Assembly: GCA_036502105.1 (NCBI GenBank)
Contig: DASXZE010000058.1
Location: forward strand, 1-10,504
DNA length: 10,504 nt
DNA from: Angelobacter sp036502105
Lineage (GTDB): Bacteria; Acidobacteriota; Terriglobia; Terriglobales; Acidobacteriaceae
Direction: 5' to 3'
Shown: piece by piece, positions 1 to 7,062 of the stretch
How positions within the stretch are numbered: position 1 is the stretch's first letter
Layout: each line of letters begins with the position of its first letter
Notes under the pieces: generated by a model
What the model saw: the letters and a program-made list of their open reading frames with translations, nothing else
Told to the model about the DNA's origin: nothing
Databases searched by the model: none
Translations under genes and position numbers: made by a program

Positions 1-7
1 CTTTTGC

Positions 8-1129
8 TCATTTTACGTTCTTCCCCGTTGCGAGCGCAGCCACGTCAGGATGCATTTTAGGAAGCTCTACGTGCGGCAAATCGCCGTTGAATGATTTCAG
101 GAACGCAACCAGATCAGTTTTTTCCTGCGCCGTGAGATTCAGTTTGTAAATCAGCTTTGATTTGTTTGGACCATCCCCGCCGCCACGGTCATAGAGATCA
201 ACTACTTCTTCGAGAGTGGCGAGTGATCCGTCATGCATGTAAGGCGCGGTCAGTGCGACGTTACGCAGCGCCGGAGTTTTATAGGCGTTGCGGTCTTCAG
301 CTTTCTTCGTTACTTCGTACCGGCCCAGATCAGCGGGGCCGCCCGGCAAAGCACTGGTACCCAAGCTGTAATACTTATTGTCAGAAAAATTCGGGCCGTT
401 GTGGCACTCAGAGCATGCGCCCTTGCCGATGAAGACCAGCAGGCCGCGCTTCTCCTGCTGCGTGAGCGCTGATTTGTCACCCGTGGCATAACGATCGAAC
501 CGAGAGTTGGGAGTGAGCAGCGTGCGTTCAAAAGCAGCAACGGCCTTCGCGATGTTGTCCAGTGACGGCGGCCGGTCGAAGATGGTTTTGAAATCCTGGT
601 GATATCCGGGAATGGAATCCAGACGATCGACCAGATGTTTTTCGTCCAGCATGTTCATCTCTGCCGGCGCGAGTAACGGGCCTTTGCACTGTTCGTCGAG
701 AGTGGCGGCACGACCGTCCCAGAATTGCGCTGTGTTGTACGCGGCATTTAAGACCGTGGGTGCATTGCGTCGCAGCAGTTCTCCCTTGAATCCTTTGGAG
801 CGCGGCAGGCCGTCAGCAAAAGCTTTTTCAGGACTGTGGCAGGTGGCACAACTGCTGGCGCGATCGAGCGAGAGGCGCGTATCGAAGAAAAGCTTCTTGC
901 CTAGTTCGATCTTGGCAGCTTCCTGCTGATTGTCCGCGGGAACCGGCACGGCCGGTAGCGCCCGCAAATTGCCGGGCAGAACGCGCAAGGTGTCTAGCAT
1001 CTCGGGAGTAATGCTGGGCGGTTTTATACTTGCTTCATCGGTGGTAAAGCCGCGCCTGCTGGCCAGCAAAAACGCCGCCACCATGGTGAGCACACAAAGC
1101 AGCCGATACCCTAAATCTTTCCGGGTCAT
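8..1129 (-). CDS. Di-heme cytochrome c peroxidase / MauG-family protein
   Basis: The 373-residue protein begins with a hydrophobic segment at about residues 9-24, so it is exported or membrane-anchored; no clear cleavage site follows. It has two haem-binding CxxCH motifs, C94-A-T-C-H98 and C239-S-E-C-H243, spaced as in bacterial di-haem peroxidases. Family motifs are also present: FWDGRA (residues 136-141), GPLLAPAEM (150-158), KTPALRNV (284-291) and APYMHDGS (295-302). Members of this family reduce hydrogen peroxide with electrons from small cytochromes or cupredoxins, or (MauG) oxidise a protein substrate. The sequence alone does not decide between these. The start is ATG at 1129, with GGAG (CTCC at 1137-1140 on the plus strand) seven bases upstream. 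The gene lies 47 bases behind the cupredoxin gene on the same strand, which suggests one transcript and a shared redox role. The stop codon is inside the window, so the gene is complete. Confidence 0.93.
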   Translation of the reverse strand: MTRKDLGYRLLCVLTMVAAFLLASRRGFTTDEASIKPPSITPEMLDTLRVLPGNLRALPAVPVPADNQQEAAKIELGKKLFFDTRLSLDRASSCATCHSPEKAFADGLPRSKGFKGELLRRNAPTVLNAAYNTAQFWDGRAATLDEQCKGPLLAPAEMNMLDEKHLVDRLDSIPGYHQDFKTIFDRPPSLDNIAKAVAAFERTLLTPNSRFDRYATGDKSALTQQEKRGLLVFIGKGACSECHNGPNFSDNKYYSLGTSALPGGPADLGRYEVTKKAEDRNAYKTPALRNVALTAPYMHDGSLATLEEVVDLYDRGGGDGPNKSKLIYKLNLTAQEKTDLVAFLKSFNGDLPHVELPKMHPDVAALATGKNVK

Positions 1130-1176
1130 CTACAAGCTCCAGTCTTTCTCTTTCAGTTTCTATTTTTGGCAGTTTT

Positions 1177-1836
1177 CTATTTTTTGGCTGAGGTTGCTGT
1201 CTGAGCGCCGTTTTCCAACATGATGTCTGAGGTGACAACGCCACTGGCCGGCACCACGATGGTTTTCTCAATCATGTGGGAACGCTCATGCCAGGCCTTG
1301 AGAACGTATTTTCCTGGCGGCACATCTGTAAGGGTGAAAGTGTGTCCGGGCAGACTGTTGGCAAAATATTTTGTGGGAACTACAAACACGCGGGCATGCA
1401 TCTGGTGATGAATGGAACAGAAAACATCCACGATGCCAGCCTGGTCAAACGACACCGAACGCATTTCACCCTTGCCGTACAGCCCTAGATTGAACTGGCT
1501 GGTGCCGGTAAAAGAATAGACATTATGGACTACGTCGTCATCGTTGGGCATCTCCACTTTCTGGCCGGTTACGGCGATGGCAAATTCCGGCGCGAATTGC
1601 AGATTATGCTGCGAGATTTTTACCGGCGTCTCTGGCGGCTTTGCGTCATGCACGCCTTCCAGCCAGATCACCACGGTTTCCCGGCCACCAGCGGCCTGAT
1701 TTGCCACCGGACCGGAAACGTTTGCCAGTTTGATTTTTCCTGAGATGGTTCCTGCGTGAGCAGGCACGACTAACAATGATCCGAACGCGACCAACATCGC
1801 AATCCAATTTCTGGTCACACTATCCCCCAATTTCAT
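1177..1836 (-). CDS. Secreted cupredoxin with amicyanin-like copper site
   Basis: Residue numbers are from the TTG at 1842; the ATG at 1836 (residue 3) is preferred because no good ribosome site favours the TTG. A signal peptide ends near AHA30. The middle holds a type 1 copper signature: H106 in VVHNVYS, then C142-S-I-H145-H-Q-M148 in FCSIHHQMHARVFVV. The C-x2-H-x2-M loop has the short spacing of amicyanin, not the longer one of plastocyanin or pseudoazurin. Residues about 166-200 (GHTFTLTDVPPGKYVLKAW) look like a carboxypeptidase-regulatory/CNA-like beta-sandwich segment. Related proteins are often labelled methylamine utilization protein, but no methylamine dehydrogenase gene is seen here. 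The likely role is periplasmic single-electron transfer, perhaps to the di-haem peroxidase encoded just downstream. Copper binding is inferred from the four ligands; the partner is inferred from adjacency. Confidence 0.86.
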   Translation of the reverse strand: MKLGDSVTRNWIAMLVAFGSLLVVPAHAGTISGKIKLANVSGPVANQAAGGRETVVIWLEGVHDAKPPETPVKISQHNLQFAPEFAIAVTGQKVEMPNDDDVVHNVYSFTGTSQFNLGLYGKGEMRSVSFDQAGIVDVFCSIHHQMHARVFVVPTKYFANSLPGHTFTLTDVPPGKYVLKAWHERSHMIEKTIVVPASGVVTSDIMLENGAQTATSAKK

Positions 1837-2137
1837 ACTCAAAATTTCAGCAAGTACAAACCGCGTGCGGCAGACCCAGCAAATGTCTTAAACGCGACGC
1901 GCGGTGTCCGGAAGGAAGCGACTCGCAACTGGAGAATAGTGGGAAGTACGTAATGCAGCCAATCTTACGAAGGTAATAGAGGACGGATAGTTAATAGAGC
2001 GGTAATGCTGCGTTTGAACGCAAATGCAATCTGAATAGGTATATTTTCCTGTTTTGGGAATAGTATTCTGTTGCATTATTCGGATAAGCAGTACTGATCC
2101 ATTAGCAAGAGCCGTGAGAACCCAAGAGTAGTAATAC
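1837..2137. other. Gene-free interval upstream of the cupredoxin gene
   Basis: About 300 bases separate the cupredoxin start from the stop of the next minus-strand gene. The open frame at 1888-2076 (minus) has no recognisable family features and is not called. The interval is A/T-richer than its neighbours. It holds two short palindromes, TGCGTTTGAACGCA (2009-2022, 6-bp arms) and GAATAGTATTC (2058-2068, 5-bp arms). An 11-base direct repeat, AGGACGGATAG, occurs at 1980-1990 and again at 2141-2151, where it overlaps the end of the next gene. The promoter of the cupredoxin-peroxidase pair should lie here, but I cannot pick a convincing -35/-10 pair. No terminator with a T-run is visible for the upstream gene. 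Confidence 0.5.
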
Positions 2138-2914
2138 CTAAGGACGGATAGCGGAGCCCGCGAATATGGCGGGGTTGGCGCGATAGCGCCGCGTAACCGG
2201 CCCGCGCGATGCTGTCTCCTGCGTAAAGCTATATTCGAGATCGCGGGAATCCATTATGTATTTACCTTTAAAACGCACATTCGCTACAGCATGCGTGGAG
2301 GTGCGAAGCCACATGCCATCTACCTCAGCAAAACTCATGAGTATATTCACGTCATGGATCCACCATGATGGACTTTTTACCGGGCTGCCTTCAATGCGCA
2401 GGATGTTGTAGGTTTCAGAGTCCACCCAGAGTTTGCCGCGCAGCAGATCTTTTTCTTCGCGTTTGGGATTCAGACCCAGAAGATAGCAGCGCCGACCATT
2501 GAGAGCTTCCTCACCCAGCAGCTTGAAATCATAGTTGTTGCGCGAGAGTTCTTTGCGGTCCGCGTCTTTAGGCTGCTCGGTTTCTTTGGTCAATACATCA
2601 CGCAGAATGTTCGCACCCATGCCGCCGCTGCTGCTCTCAATCTGGTATTCCTTGGCGTCCGGCGGGAGAACGGTGATGCTGGCCACCATCTTGGCTTTCT
2701 CCTGCTCTTGTTTATCCAGTAAAAGATAGCCGCGCTTCACGGTGAAGGGCTTCACCCGCGCCTTGTTTTCCTGCTGGGCTTTTAACATTGCGTCCACAAT
2801 GCTGTTTGCTTTAACGCTGTTTGCATTCTGCTGCGTAGCATTTACCTGCGCCACTGCGGCCACCGCCGCTAGCATGGAAAGCAGTATCCCCCACAATGTG
2901 AATCTAAACAGCAC
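2138..2914 (-). CDS. Secreted LolA-like (outer-membrane lipoprotein-sorting-like) protein
   Basis: The 258-residue protein has a signal peptide at residues 1-22, with likely cleavage after AVA22. After a charged linker, the body resembles the LolA/LolB-like half-barrel proteins annotated as outer membrane lipoprotein-sorting protein. The clearest stretch is GKLWVDSETYNILRIEG (160-176), followed by SPSWW (181-185), a DGMWL motif (199-203) and an ANV..KG..I strand (211-220). Such proteins are periplasmic and bind lipids or acyl chains. No lipobox cysteine is present, so it is probably soluble. The start is a GTG at 2914. A GGTGGA-like ribosome site lies about six bases upstream. The 177-base gap before it is shared with the divergent dehydrogenase gene. 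Its ligand cannot be inferred from this sequence, and the family call rests on pattern resemblance only. Confidence 0.72.
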   Translation of the reverse strand: MLFRFTLWGILLSMLAAVAAVAQVNATQQNANSVKANSIVDAMLKAQQENKARVKPFTVKRGYLLLDKQEQEKAKMVASITVLPPDAKEYQIESSSGGMGANILRDVLTKETEQPKDADRKELSRNNYDFKLLGEEALNGRRCYLLGLNPKREEKDLLRGKLWVDSETYNILRIEGSPVKSPSWWIHDVNILMSFAEVDGMWLRTSTHAVANVRFKGKYIMDSRDLEYSFTQETASRGPVTRRYRANPAIFAGSAIRP

Positions 2915-3091
2915 GTTGAGTCCACCAAAAGTCCTTATGCAAAGTTAGAAGCGCCTGACGCGAAAAAGGAGGGCCGTGAACTAAGGGGATTAAGCCTTAG
3001 AACGAAGAGAACAGCCTTATTTTGGGCCGCTCTGGAGACGCCAGAGCTGCATCATTATCACTAGGAATATTTTTTTAGCAAGGCTTGTATT
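2915..3091. promoter_or_regulatory. Divergent intergenic region with two hairpins
   Basis: This 177-base gap must carry promoters for the minus-strand LolA-like gene and the plus-strand dehydrogenase gene. It contains a stem CTAAGG (2981-2986) / CCTTAG (2995-3000) with an 8-base loop. It also contains a stronger stem GCTCTGG (3029-3035) / CCAGAGC (3041-3047) with a 5-base loop. The second stem ends 44 bases before the dehydrogenase GTG and is followed by an A/T-rich stretch with seven T at 3070-3076. It could be a leader hairpin or operator. I cannot name a regulator, and the T-run is too far from the stem for a typical terminator. Confidence 0.4.
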
Positions 3092-4267
3092 GTGAAAGAA
3101 CGTCAATTCATTCATCTCTTCTGGACGGTGCTGCTGGTTTGCAGTCTGGCAAGCTGCGGCGGTGGTAGCAAAGCAAGCAGCACCGCTCCTTCCTCGATCG
3201 CAATTACCACACAGGTCATAGTCAGCGGTTTGACTTCACCGCTTGATTTGGAACACCCCGGTGACGGCAGCGGCCGTTTGTTCGTGGTGGAGCAGGGCGG
3301 GACCATCCGCATTATCCAGAATGGCGCACTGCTGCCGCAGCCATTTCTGGATATCAGCAGCAAAGTAATGGTGCAGGATGAAATGGGACTGCTGGGAGTT
3401 ACCTTCCATCCAAGCTTCGCGACGAACCGAAAGTTCTATGTAAATTACACGCGCAATAATGCGGGACAGTTTCAATCTGTGATTGCCGAATATCAGGCAT
3501 CGGCGGCCGATGCAAACTTTTCCGATCCGGCAACAGAACGCATTTTGCTCACGGTGGACCAGGTGAGTAATTTTACGAACCATAAAGCAGGCCAGCTGGC
3601 TTTCGGCGCGGATGGCTTCCTTTATTTCGGGCTGGGGGACGGAGGGAGCGGCGGCGACCCCTTTGGTCATGGGCAGAACACGCAGATTCTGCTGGGCAAG
3701 CTGATGCGTATTGACGTGAACTCAACCAGTCCGGGCAAGCAATACGCCATTCCCGCGGACAATCCTTTTGTTTCCGGCGGCGGACTGCCGGAGATATACG
3801 CTTATGGCTTTCGCAATCCGTGGCGCTTTTCTTTTGACAGCGCGAGTGGCCGTTTGTTCATGGCCGATGTGGGCCAGGATATGTTTGAAGAAATTGACAT
3901 TGTGCAAAAAGGCGGCAACTACGGATGGAACACCATGGAAGGCATGCACTGCTTCAATCCGCCCACCGGCTGCAACATGACCGGGCTGAGTCTGCCTATT
4001 ATTGAGATCAGCCATCCTGAAGCGGAGGCGGTGATTGGCGGCTTTGTTTATCACGGCACGGCCGTGGCAGGCATGCAGGGCATGTATATCTTTGGCGATC
4101 TCAGCGGCAAAATCTGGAGCCTGACCGAAGCGCCCGCGAACACATTTACCCGCTCAGTGCTGGCAATGCCAGGGTTCAGCATCAGCTCTTTTGGACAGGA
4201 TGCGACCGGCGAACTTTATGTAGTGGATATCTCCAACGGTCGCGTGCTCAAAATCGTGCCCATGTAG
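3092..4267 (+). CDS. PQQ-dependent sugar dehydrogenase family lipoprotein (GSDH/sorbosone type)
   Basis: The 391-residue protein is a predicted lipoprotein: an N-terminal hydrophobic stretch ends in a lipobox L19-A-S-C22, followed by GGG. The rest is a six-bladed beta-propeller of the soluble glucose dehydrogenase/sorbosone dehydrogenase family. Landmarks are SGLTSPLDL (45-53), GLLGVTFHPSF (99-109), NHKAGQLAFGADG (163-175) followed by LGDGG (181-185), YGFRNPWRFSFD (238-249), NYGWN (276-280) and GGFVYHG (316-322). H164 aligns with the catalytic general base of Acinetobacter soluble glucose dehydrogenase (His144). R241 aligns with its PQQ/substrate-site arginine (Arg228). The family oxidises aldose sugars in the periplasm using PQQ. 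Eukaryotic HHIP-like proteins share the fold, so activity is not guaranteed. The start is a GTG with AAGG (3080-3083) eight bases upstream. No PQQ biosynthesis gene is in the window. Confidence 0.9.
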   Translation: MKERQFIHLFWTVLLVCSLASCGGGSKASSTAPSSIAITTQVIVSGLTSPLDLEHPGDGSGRLFVVEQGGTIRIIQNGALLPQPFLDISSKVMVQDEMGLLGVTFHPSFATNRKFYVNYTRNNAGQFQSVIAEYQASAADANFSDPATERILLTVDQVSNFTNHKAGQLAFGADGFLYFGLGDGGSGGDPFGHGQNTQILLGKLMRIDVNSTSPGKQYAIPADNPFVSGGGLPEIYAYGFRNPWRFSFDSASGRLFMADVGQDMFEEIDIVQKGGNYGWNTMEGMHCFNPPTGCNMTGLSLPIIEISHPEAEAVIGGFVYHGTAVAGMQGMYIFGDLSGKIWSLTEAPANTFTRSVLAMPGFSISSFGQDATGELYVVDISNGRVLKIVPM

Positions 4268-4303
4268 TCGTTGTGGCGCGACGAAACCAACAAGCGCGCA
4301 AGC

Positions 4304-5584
4304 TTACGCTGCGTTCACGGTATCGCGCAACTCAGGATAGAGAGGAAAAGCCTCGGCCATCTCCAGCACCTGCTTGCGGATACGGGAAAGCACCTGAGCA
4401 TCTTTGGAGTGATTGAGGGCTTCCGCAATCCATGCGCCCACCTGAAGCATCTCTTTTTCTTTCATGCCACGGGTAGTCAGCGCCGGGGTTCCAATCCGGA
4501 TACCGCTGGGCTTGAGCGGAGGATTGCTATCAAACGGAATGGTATTTTTATTTACGGTAATGCCGGCCTCTCCCAGCGCATGCTCAGCTTCACTGCCCAA
4601 AAGACCTTTGGCAAAGACATCAATCAACATCAGGTGCGTGTCAGTTCCGCCGGAGATGATGCGGAAGCCTTCCTGCATAATTTTGCCGGCCAATGCCTGA
4701 GCATTCGCAACAACCTGCCTGGCGTAATCTTTGAATGAAGGCTGGAGCGCTTCTTTAAAGCAGACAGCTTTGGCGGCGATGATATGCATCAGCGGGCCGC
4801 CTTGAATACCGGGGAAGGTGATTTTGTCCACGGCAGCGGCAAATTCCTGGCGGCAGAGCACCATACCAGCGCGTGGGCCGCGCAGCGTTTTATGCGTGGT
4901 GGTTGTCACGATATGAGAGTGCGGCACGGGCGAAGGATGCACTCCACCGGCAACCAGGCCGGCGATGTGCGCCATATCCACCACGAGCCTGGCGTCCACT
5001 TTATCGGCGATTTGTTTCATACGGGCAAAGTCAATCACGCGCGCATACGCGCTGCCGCCGCCAATAATCATCTTGGGGCGTTCATTGAGCGCGATGGATT
5101 CCATCTCGTCATAATCGATCGTCTCAGTATCTTTGCGCACGCCATAAGGAATGATCTTGTACATCTTGCCGGAAAAATTCAGCGGATGGCCGTGCGTGAG
5201 ATGGCCTCCATGAGCAAGGTTCAACCCCATTACTGCATCGCCCGGCTGCAACAGCGCCATATAAGCCGCCATATTGGCCTGCGAGCCAGAGTGCGGCTGC
5301 ACGTTGGCGTGCTCGGCGCCAAAGATTTCTTTGGCGCGATCACGCGCGATGGTCTCAACCACGTCAGCAAATTCGCAGCCGCCGTAATAGCGCTTACCCG
5401 GATATCCCTCAGCATATTTGTTGGTAAATACAGAGCCCGCCGCCTCCAGCACCGCCATGCTGACAAAGTTCTCAGAGGCAATCAGTTCCAGGCCTTGATG
5501 CTGGCGAGTGGCTTCATTGGCAATGGCGCGGGCAATCTCAGGGTCAGACTCAGCAAGGGAGCGGGACATCCAGGTGTTTTTCAT
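4304..5584 (-). CDS. glyA: Serine hydroxymethyltransferase
   Basis: This enzyme interconverts serine plus tetrahydrofolate with glycine plus 5,10-methylene-tetrahydrofolate, using pyridoxal phosphate in the cytoplasm. The 426-residue length is normal. Visible signatures are ELIASENF (33-40), KYAEGYPGKRYYGG (56-69), HSGSQANMAAY (98-108), LAHGGHLTHG (123-132), D203 and H206 in VVDMAHIAG, the PLP-lysine K232 in TTTTHKTLRGPR, and the carboxylate-binding R363 in GIRIGTPA. The ATG at 5584 has no clear Shine-Dalgarno. The methionine at residue 6 is an alternative start, but it is no better supported. The gene follows the acetyltransferase by 66 bases on the same strand and is probably the last gene of the rpiB operon. 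It converges on the sugar dehydrogenase gene with only 36 bases between the stops. I see no T-run hairpin there. Confidence 0.98.
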   Translation of the reverse strand: MKNTWMSRSLAESDPEIARAIANEATRQHQGLELIASENFVSMAVLEAAGSVFTNKYAEGYPGKRYYGGCEFADVVETIARDRAKEIFGAEHANVQPHSGSQANMAAYMALLQPGDAVMGLNLAHGGHLTHGHPLNFSGKMYKIIPYGVRKDTETIDYDEMESIALNERPKMIIGGGSAYARVIDFARMKQIADKVDARLVVDMAHIAGLVAGGVHPSPVPHSHIVTTTTHKTLRGPRAGMVLCRQEFAAAVDKITFPGIQGGPLMHIIAAKAVCFKEALQPSFKDYARQVVANAQALAGKIMQEGFRIISGGTDTHLMLIDVFAKGLLGSEAEHALGEAGITVNKNTIPFDSNPPLKPSGIRIGTPALTTRGMKEKEMLQVGAWIAEALNHSKDAQVLSRIRKQVLEMAEAFPLYPELRDTVNAA

Positions 5585-5650
5585 GGCAATGAAATTCTAC
5601 TAAGAGAAGGCTGTGGTGAGCGAATAGCTGCTGTTCCGTTTTGAGACTTT

Positions 5651-6118
5651 TTATTGGTCCGGAGTTGTCTTGTTAACGGCTTTTATATAGACATCAGGAT
5701 TATGGCGCTCCATCCAGCGGTCTGGCTTCTGGACAGGAGTGAATCCGTAATCAGCGTAAAGCTTGTGCGCGTCACGCGTGGCCAGCATCCAGCGGCGCAG
5801 GCCCTGCAGGTCAGGATGCGCGACGATACATTCCATCAGCCATTTGGAAAGCCCGCGACCACGATAGGCGGGAAGAATAAAGACGTCCGCCAGATACGCG
5901 AATGTTGCGCGATCAGAAATAACGCGGGCGAACCCGAATTGCTGCTGCGCAAAATACATGCCGAAGCAGATGGAGTTGTCAATGGACCGCTGCACGGTCT
6001 CCACGGGAATGCCTTTGGCCCAGTAGGAATTTGTAAGAAACTCATGCACCGCCTCAACGTTAATCCGCGCCGGATCGGTGCTGATCTCAAAATCTCCTTT
6101 GGACCATAGATGATGCAT
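5651..6118 (-). CDS. GNAT-family N-acetyltransferase
   Basis: The 155-residue protein is a small single-domain acyltransferase. Motif A is clear: FAYLADVFILPAYRGRGLS (residues 73-91), with the acetyl-CoA pyrophosphate-binding loop R86-G-R-G-L-S. The last position is Ser where Gly or Ala is usual. The C-terminal part has the family's aromatic segment, KLYADYGFTPV (119-129). The substrate is unknown. The frame stays open to 6232, but the ATG at 6118 is chosen. It is preceded by AAGGA with suitable spacing, and the residues upstream of it only shadow the rpiB coding sequence. Its ATG shares one base with the rpiB TGA (TGATG), so translation is probably coupled. The job could be small-molecule or protein acetylation; position between two central-metabolism genes does not settle it. 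Confidence 0.9.
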   Translation of the reverse strand: MHHLWSKGDFEISTDPARINVEAVHEFLTNSYWAKGIPVETVQRSIDNSICFGMYFAQQQFGFARVISDRATFAYLADVFILPAYRGRGLSKWLMECIVAHPDLQGLRRWMLATRDAHKLYADYGFTPVQKPDRWMERHNPDVYIKAVNKTTPDQ

Positions 6119-6606
6119 CAGCTTTTCCTTGCGGCGCGGCCGGCGTCTTCTTCCTTTTCTTCTTTTTCGATGGCCATAATTTTTTCCACGCGTCGCTCGT
6201 GGCGTCCGCCGGCAAAGGAGGTAGCCAGCCATTTATCCACAATGCGAAAGGCCTCTTCCGGCTGGACGATCCGCGCACCGAGTGCCAGCACATTGGCGTT
6301 GTTGTGCTCGCGGCTCATCTGCGCTTCATATTCAGTGCTGACGTTGGCGGCGCGTATGCCATCAACTTTGTTGGCGGTAATCGCCATGCCAATGCCACTG
6401 CCGCAGACCAGAATGCCCCGATCAGCGCGCTGCTGGCTCACGTCATGCGCGACGGTGCGGGCGTAGTCAGGGTAGTCCACTGATTCCGGCGACGACGTGC
6501 CTTCATCGCGAATATCCAATCCCTGCTGTTGCAGGTGTTGTTTGATTTGATTTTTCAGCTCGAAACCGGCGTGGTCTGCGCCCAGGGCGATTTTCATGAG
6601 AAGCAT
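6118..6606 (-). CDS. rpiB: Ribose-5-phosphate isomerase B
   Basis: RpiB interconverts ribose 5-phosphate and ribulose 5-phosphate in the pentose phosphate pathway. Numbered from the ATG at 6606, the 162-residue protein has GADHAG (9-14), the catalytic cysteine C68 in CGSGIGM (68-74), KVDGIRAA (80-87), and HNNANVLALGAR (101-112) with the family histidine H101. The fold normally ends near residue 145. Here a charged tail rich in Glu and Lys (about 146-162) extends it. By alignment to family N-termini, the methionine at residue 4 (6597) is an equally good or better start. Neither start has a strong ribosome site, and an AGGAG lies too far upstream. The related galactose-6-phosphate isomerase subunits are a possible alternative, but pairing with glyA, a common bacterial neighbourhood, favours RpiB. 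Confidence 0.95.
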   Translation of the reverse strand: MLLMKIALGADHAGFELKNQIKQHLQQQGLDIRDEGTSSPESVDYPDYARTVAHDVSQQRADRGILVCGSGIGMAITANKVDGIRAANVSTEYEAQMSREHNNANVLALGARIVQPEEAFRIVDKWLATSFAGGRHERRVEKIMAIEKEEKEEDAGRAARKS

Positions 6607-6656
6607 TTTACTGAGCGGCTGTTTACTTAGCCACTCCTGTGAAATCCGCAGAAATG

Positions 6657-6682
6657 AAAAAAAGCCAGCACTGAAGGCCGGC
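6657..6682 (-). terminator. Rho-independent terminator of the small histidine-rich gene
   Basis: Read on the minus strand, GCCGGC (6682-6677) pairs with GCTGGC (6669-6664) across a 7-base loop, with one G-T wobble. Seven T follow directly (plus-strand A-run 6657-6663). It lies 86 bases past the small gene's stop and just before the rpiB region, so it separates the two transcription units. Confidence 0.8.
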
Positions 6683-6726
6683 CCGAAACCAAGGATATGA
6701 TTTTGTAATCTTCAAATATCTTTATT

Positions 6727-6768
6727 AACTGAGCCCAATTAACTCAGCCCAATTAACTCAACCCAGGT
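6727..6768. repeat. 14-bp tandem repeat, three copies
   Basis: Three head-to-tail 14-base units sit directly against the stop codon of the small minus-strand gene: AACTGAGCCCAATT (6727-6740), AACTCAGCCCAATT (6741-6754) and AACTCAACCCAGGT (6755-6768). The first two differ at one base and the third differs from the second at three. Since 14 is not a multiple of three and the array is outside the frame, it is probably an untranslated 3' tract between gene and terminator. It looks like recent slippage or duplication. Confidence 0.85.
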
Positions 6769-7026
6769 TTAGTGGTGATTGGCGAACTTGATGCCTTCTT
6801 CTGCGTGGTGAATAGCGTCATTGGTGGCTTTGAGGGCGGCAACGCGGTGCCCGCCTTTATCGGCTTCGGCTTGTTCCAACTCGGCTTTCGCCAGTCTCAG
6901 GTGTTCCAGAGCTGCCTTCATATGCGGTTGTTCTTCAACGGTTGCCGTGGCCATGGTTACCGGCGCGGCTAAGATGCCAAACATCACGAGCAAAGCCAAG
7001 GTCTTAAAAATAGTCTTCATCGTCAA
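6769..7026 (-). CDS. Small secreted histidine-rich helical protein
   Basis: The 85-residue protein has a signal peptide at about residues 1-28, with possible cleavage near MATA. The mature part, about 57 residues, is predicted to form two amphipathic helices: HMKAALEHLRLAKAELEQAE (35-54), a DKGGHR turn (56-61), then ALKATNDAIHHAEEGIKFANHH (64-85). It holds seven histidines (35, 42, 60, 73, 74, 84, 85). The pattern PHM..AL..L..A...L..A..DKGGHR..A recurs in small periplasmic proteins of several bacterial phyla. It recalls metal-binding SmbP of Nitrosomonas, but homology is not shown. Metal binding is an inference from the histidines. The frame can start at a TTG (7026), which has AAGGA well spaced upstream, or at the ATG two codons later (7020). 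A terminator and a promoter-like region bracket it as a single-gene unit. Confidence 0.78.
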   Translation of the reverse strand: MTMKTIFKTLALLVMFGILAAPVTMATATVEEQPHMKAALEHLRLAKAELEQAEADKGGHRVAALKATNDAIHHAEEGIKFANHH

Positions 7027-7062
7027 GTCTCATCCTTTCTCTCAAAAAAAACAGCTGGTGTA

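Noticed and set aside
1888..2076. Minus-strand 62-codon open frame in the gap before the cupredoxin gene
   Set aside because: No ribosome site, signal, domain or coding-like composition was visible.
2976..2984. Two-codon frame GTG-AAC-TAA right after AAGGAGG
   Set aside because: The ribosome site is too close (three bases) and so short a frame is likely chance, though a minimal leader frame cannot be excluded.
4268..4303. Possible bidirectional terminator between the dehydrogenase and glyA stops
   Set aside because: Only 4-base complementary arms and no T-run in either direction.
4784..5644. Long plus-strand open frame of 286 codons opposite glyA
   Set aside because: It lies antisense to a clear, complete glyA, its translation has no family features, and such shadows are expected opposite a conserved gene.
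6119..6232. N-terminal extension of the acetyltransferase frame into rpiB
   Set aside because: The extra 38 residues are Arg/Lys-rich out-of-frame translation of rpiB, and the ATG at 6118 has a good ribosome site.
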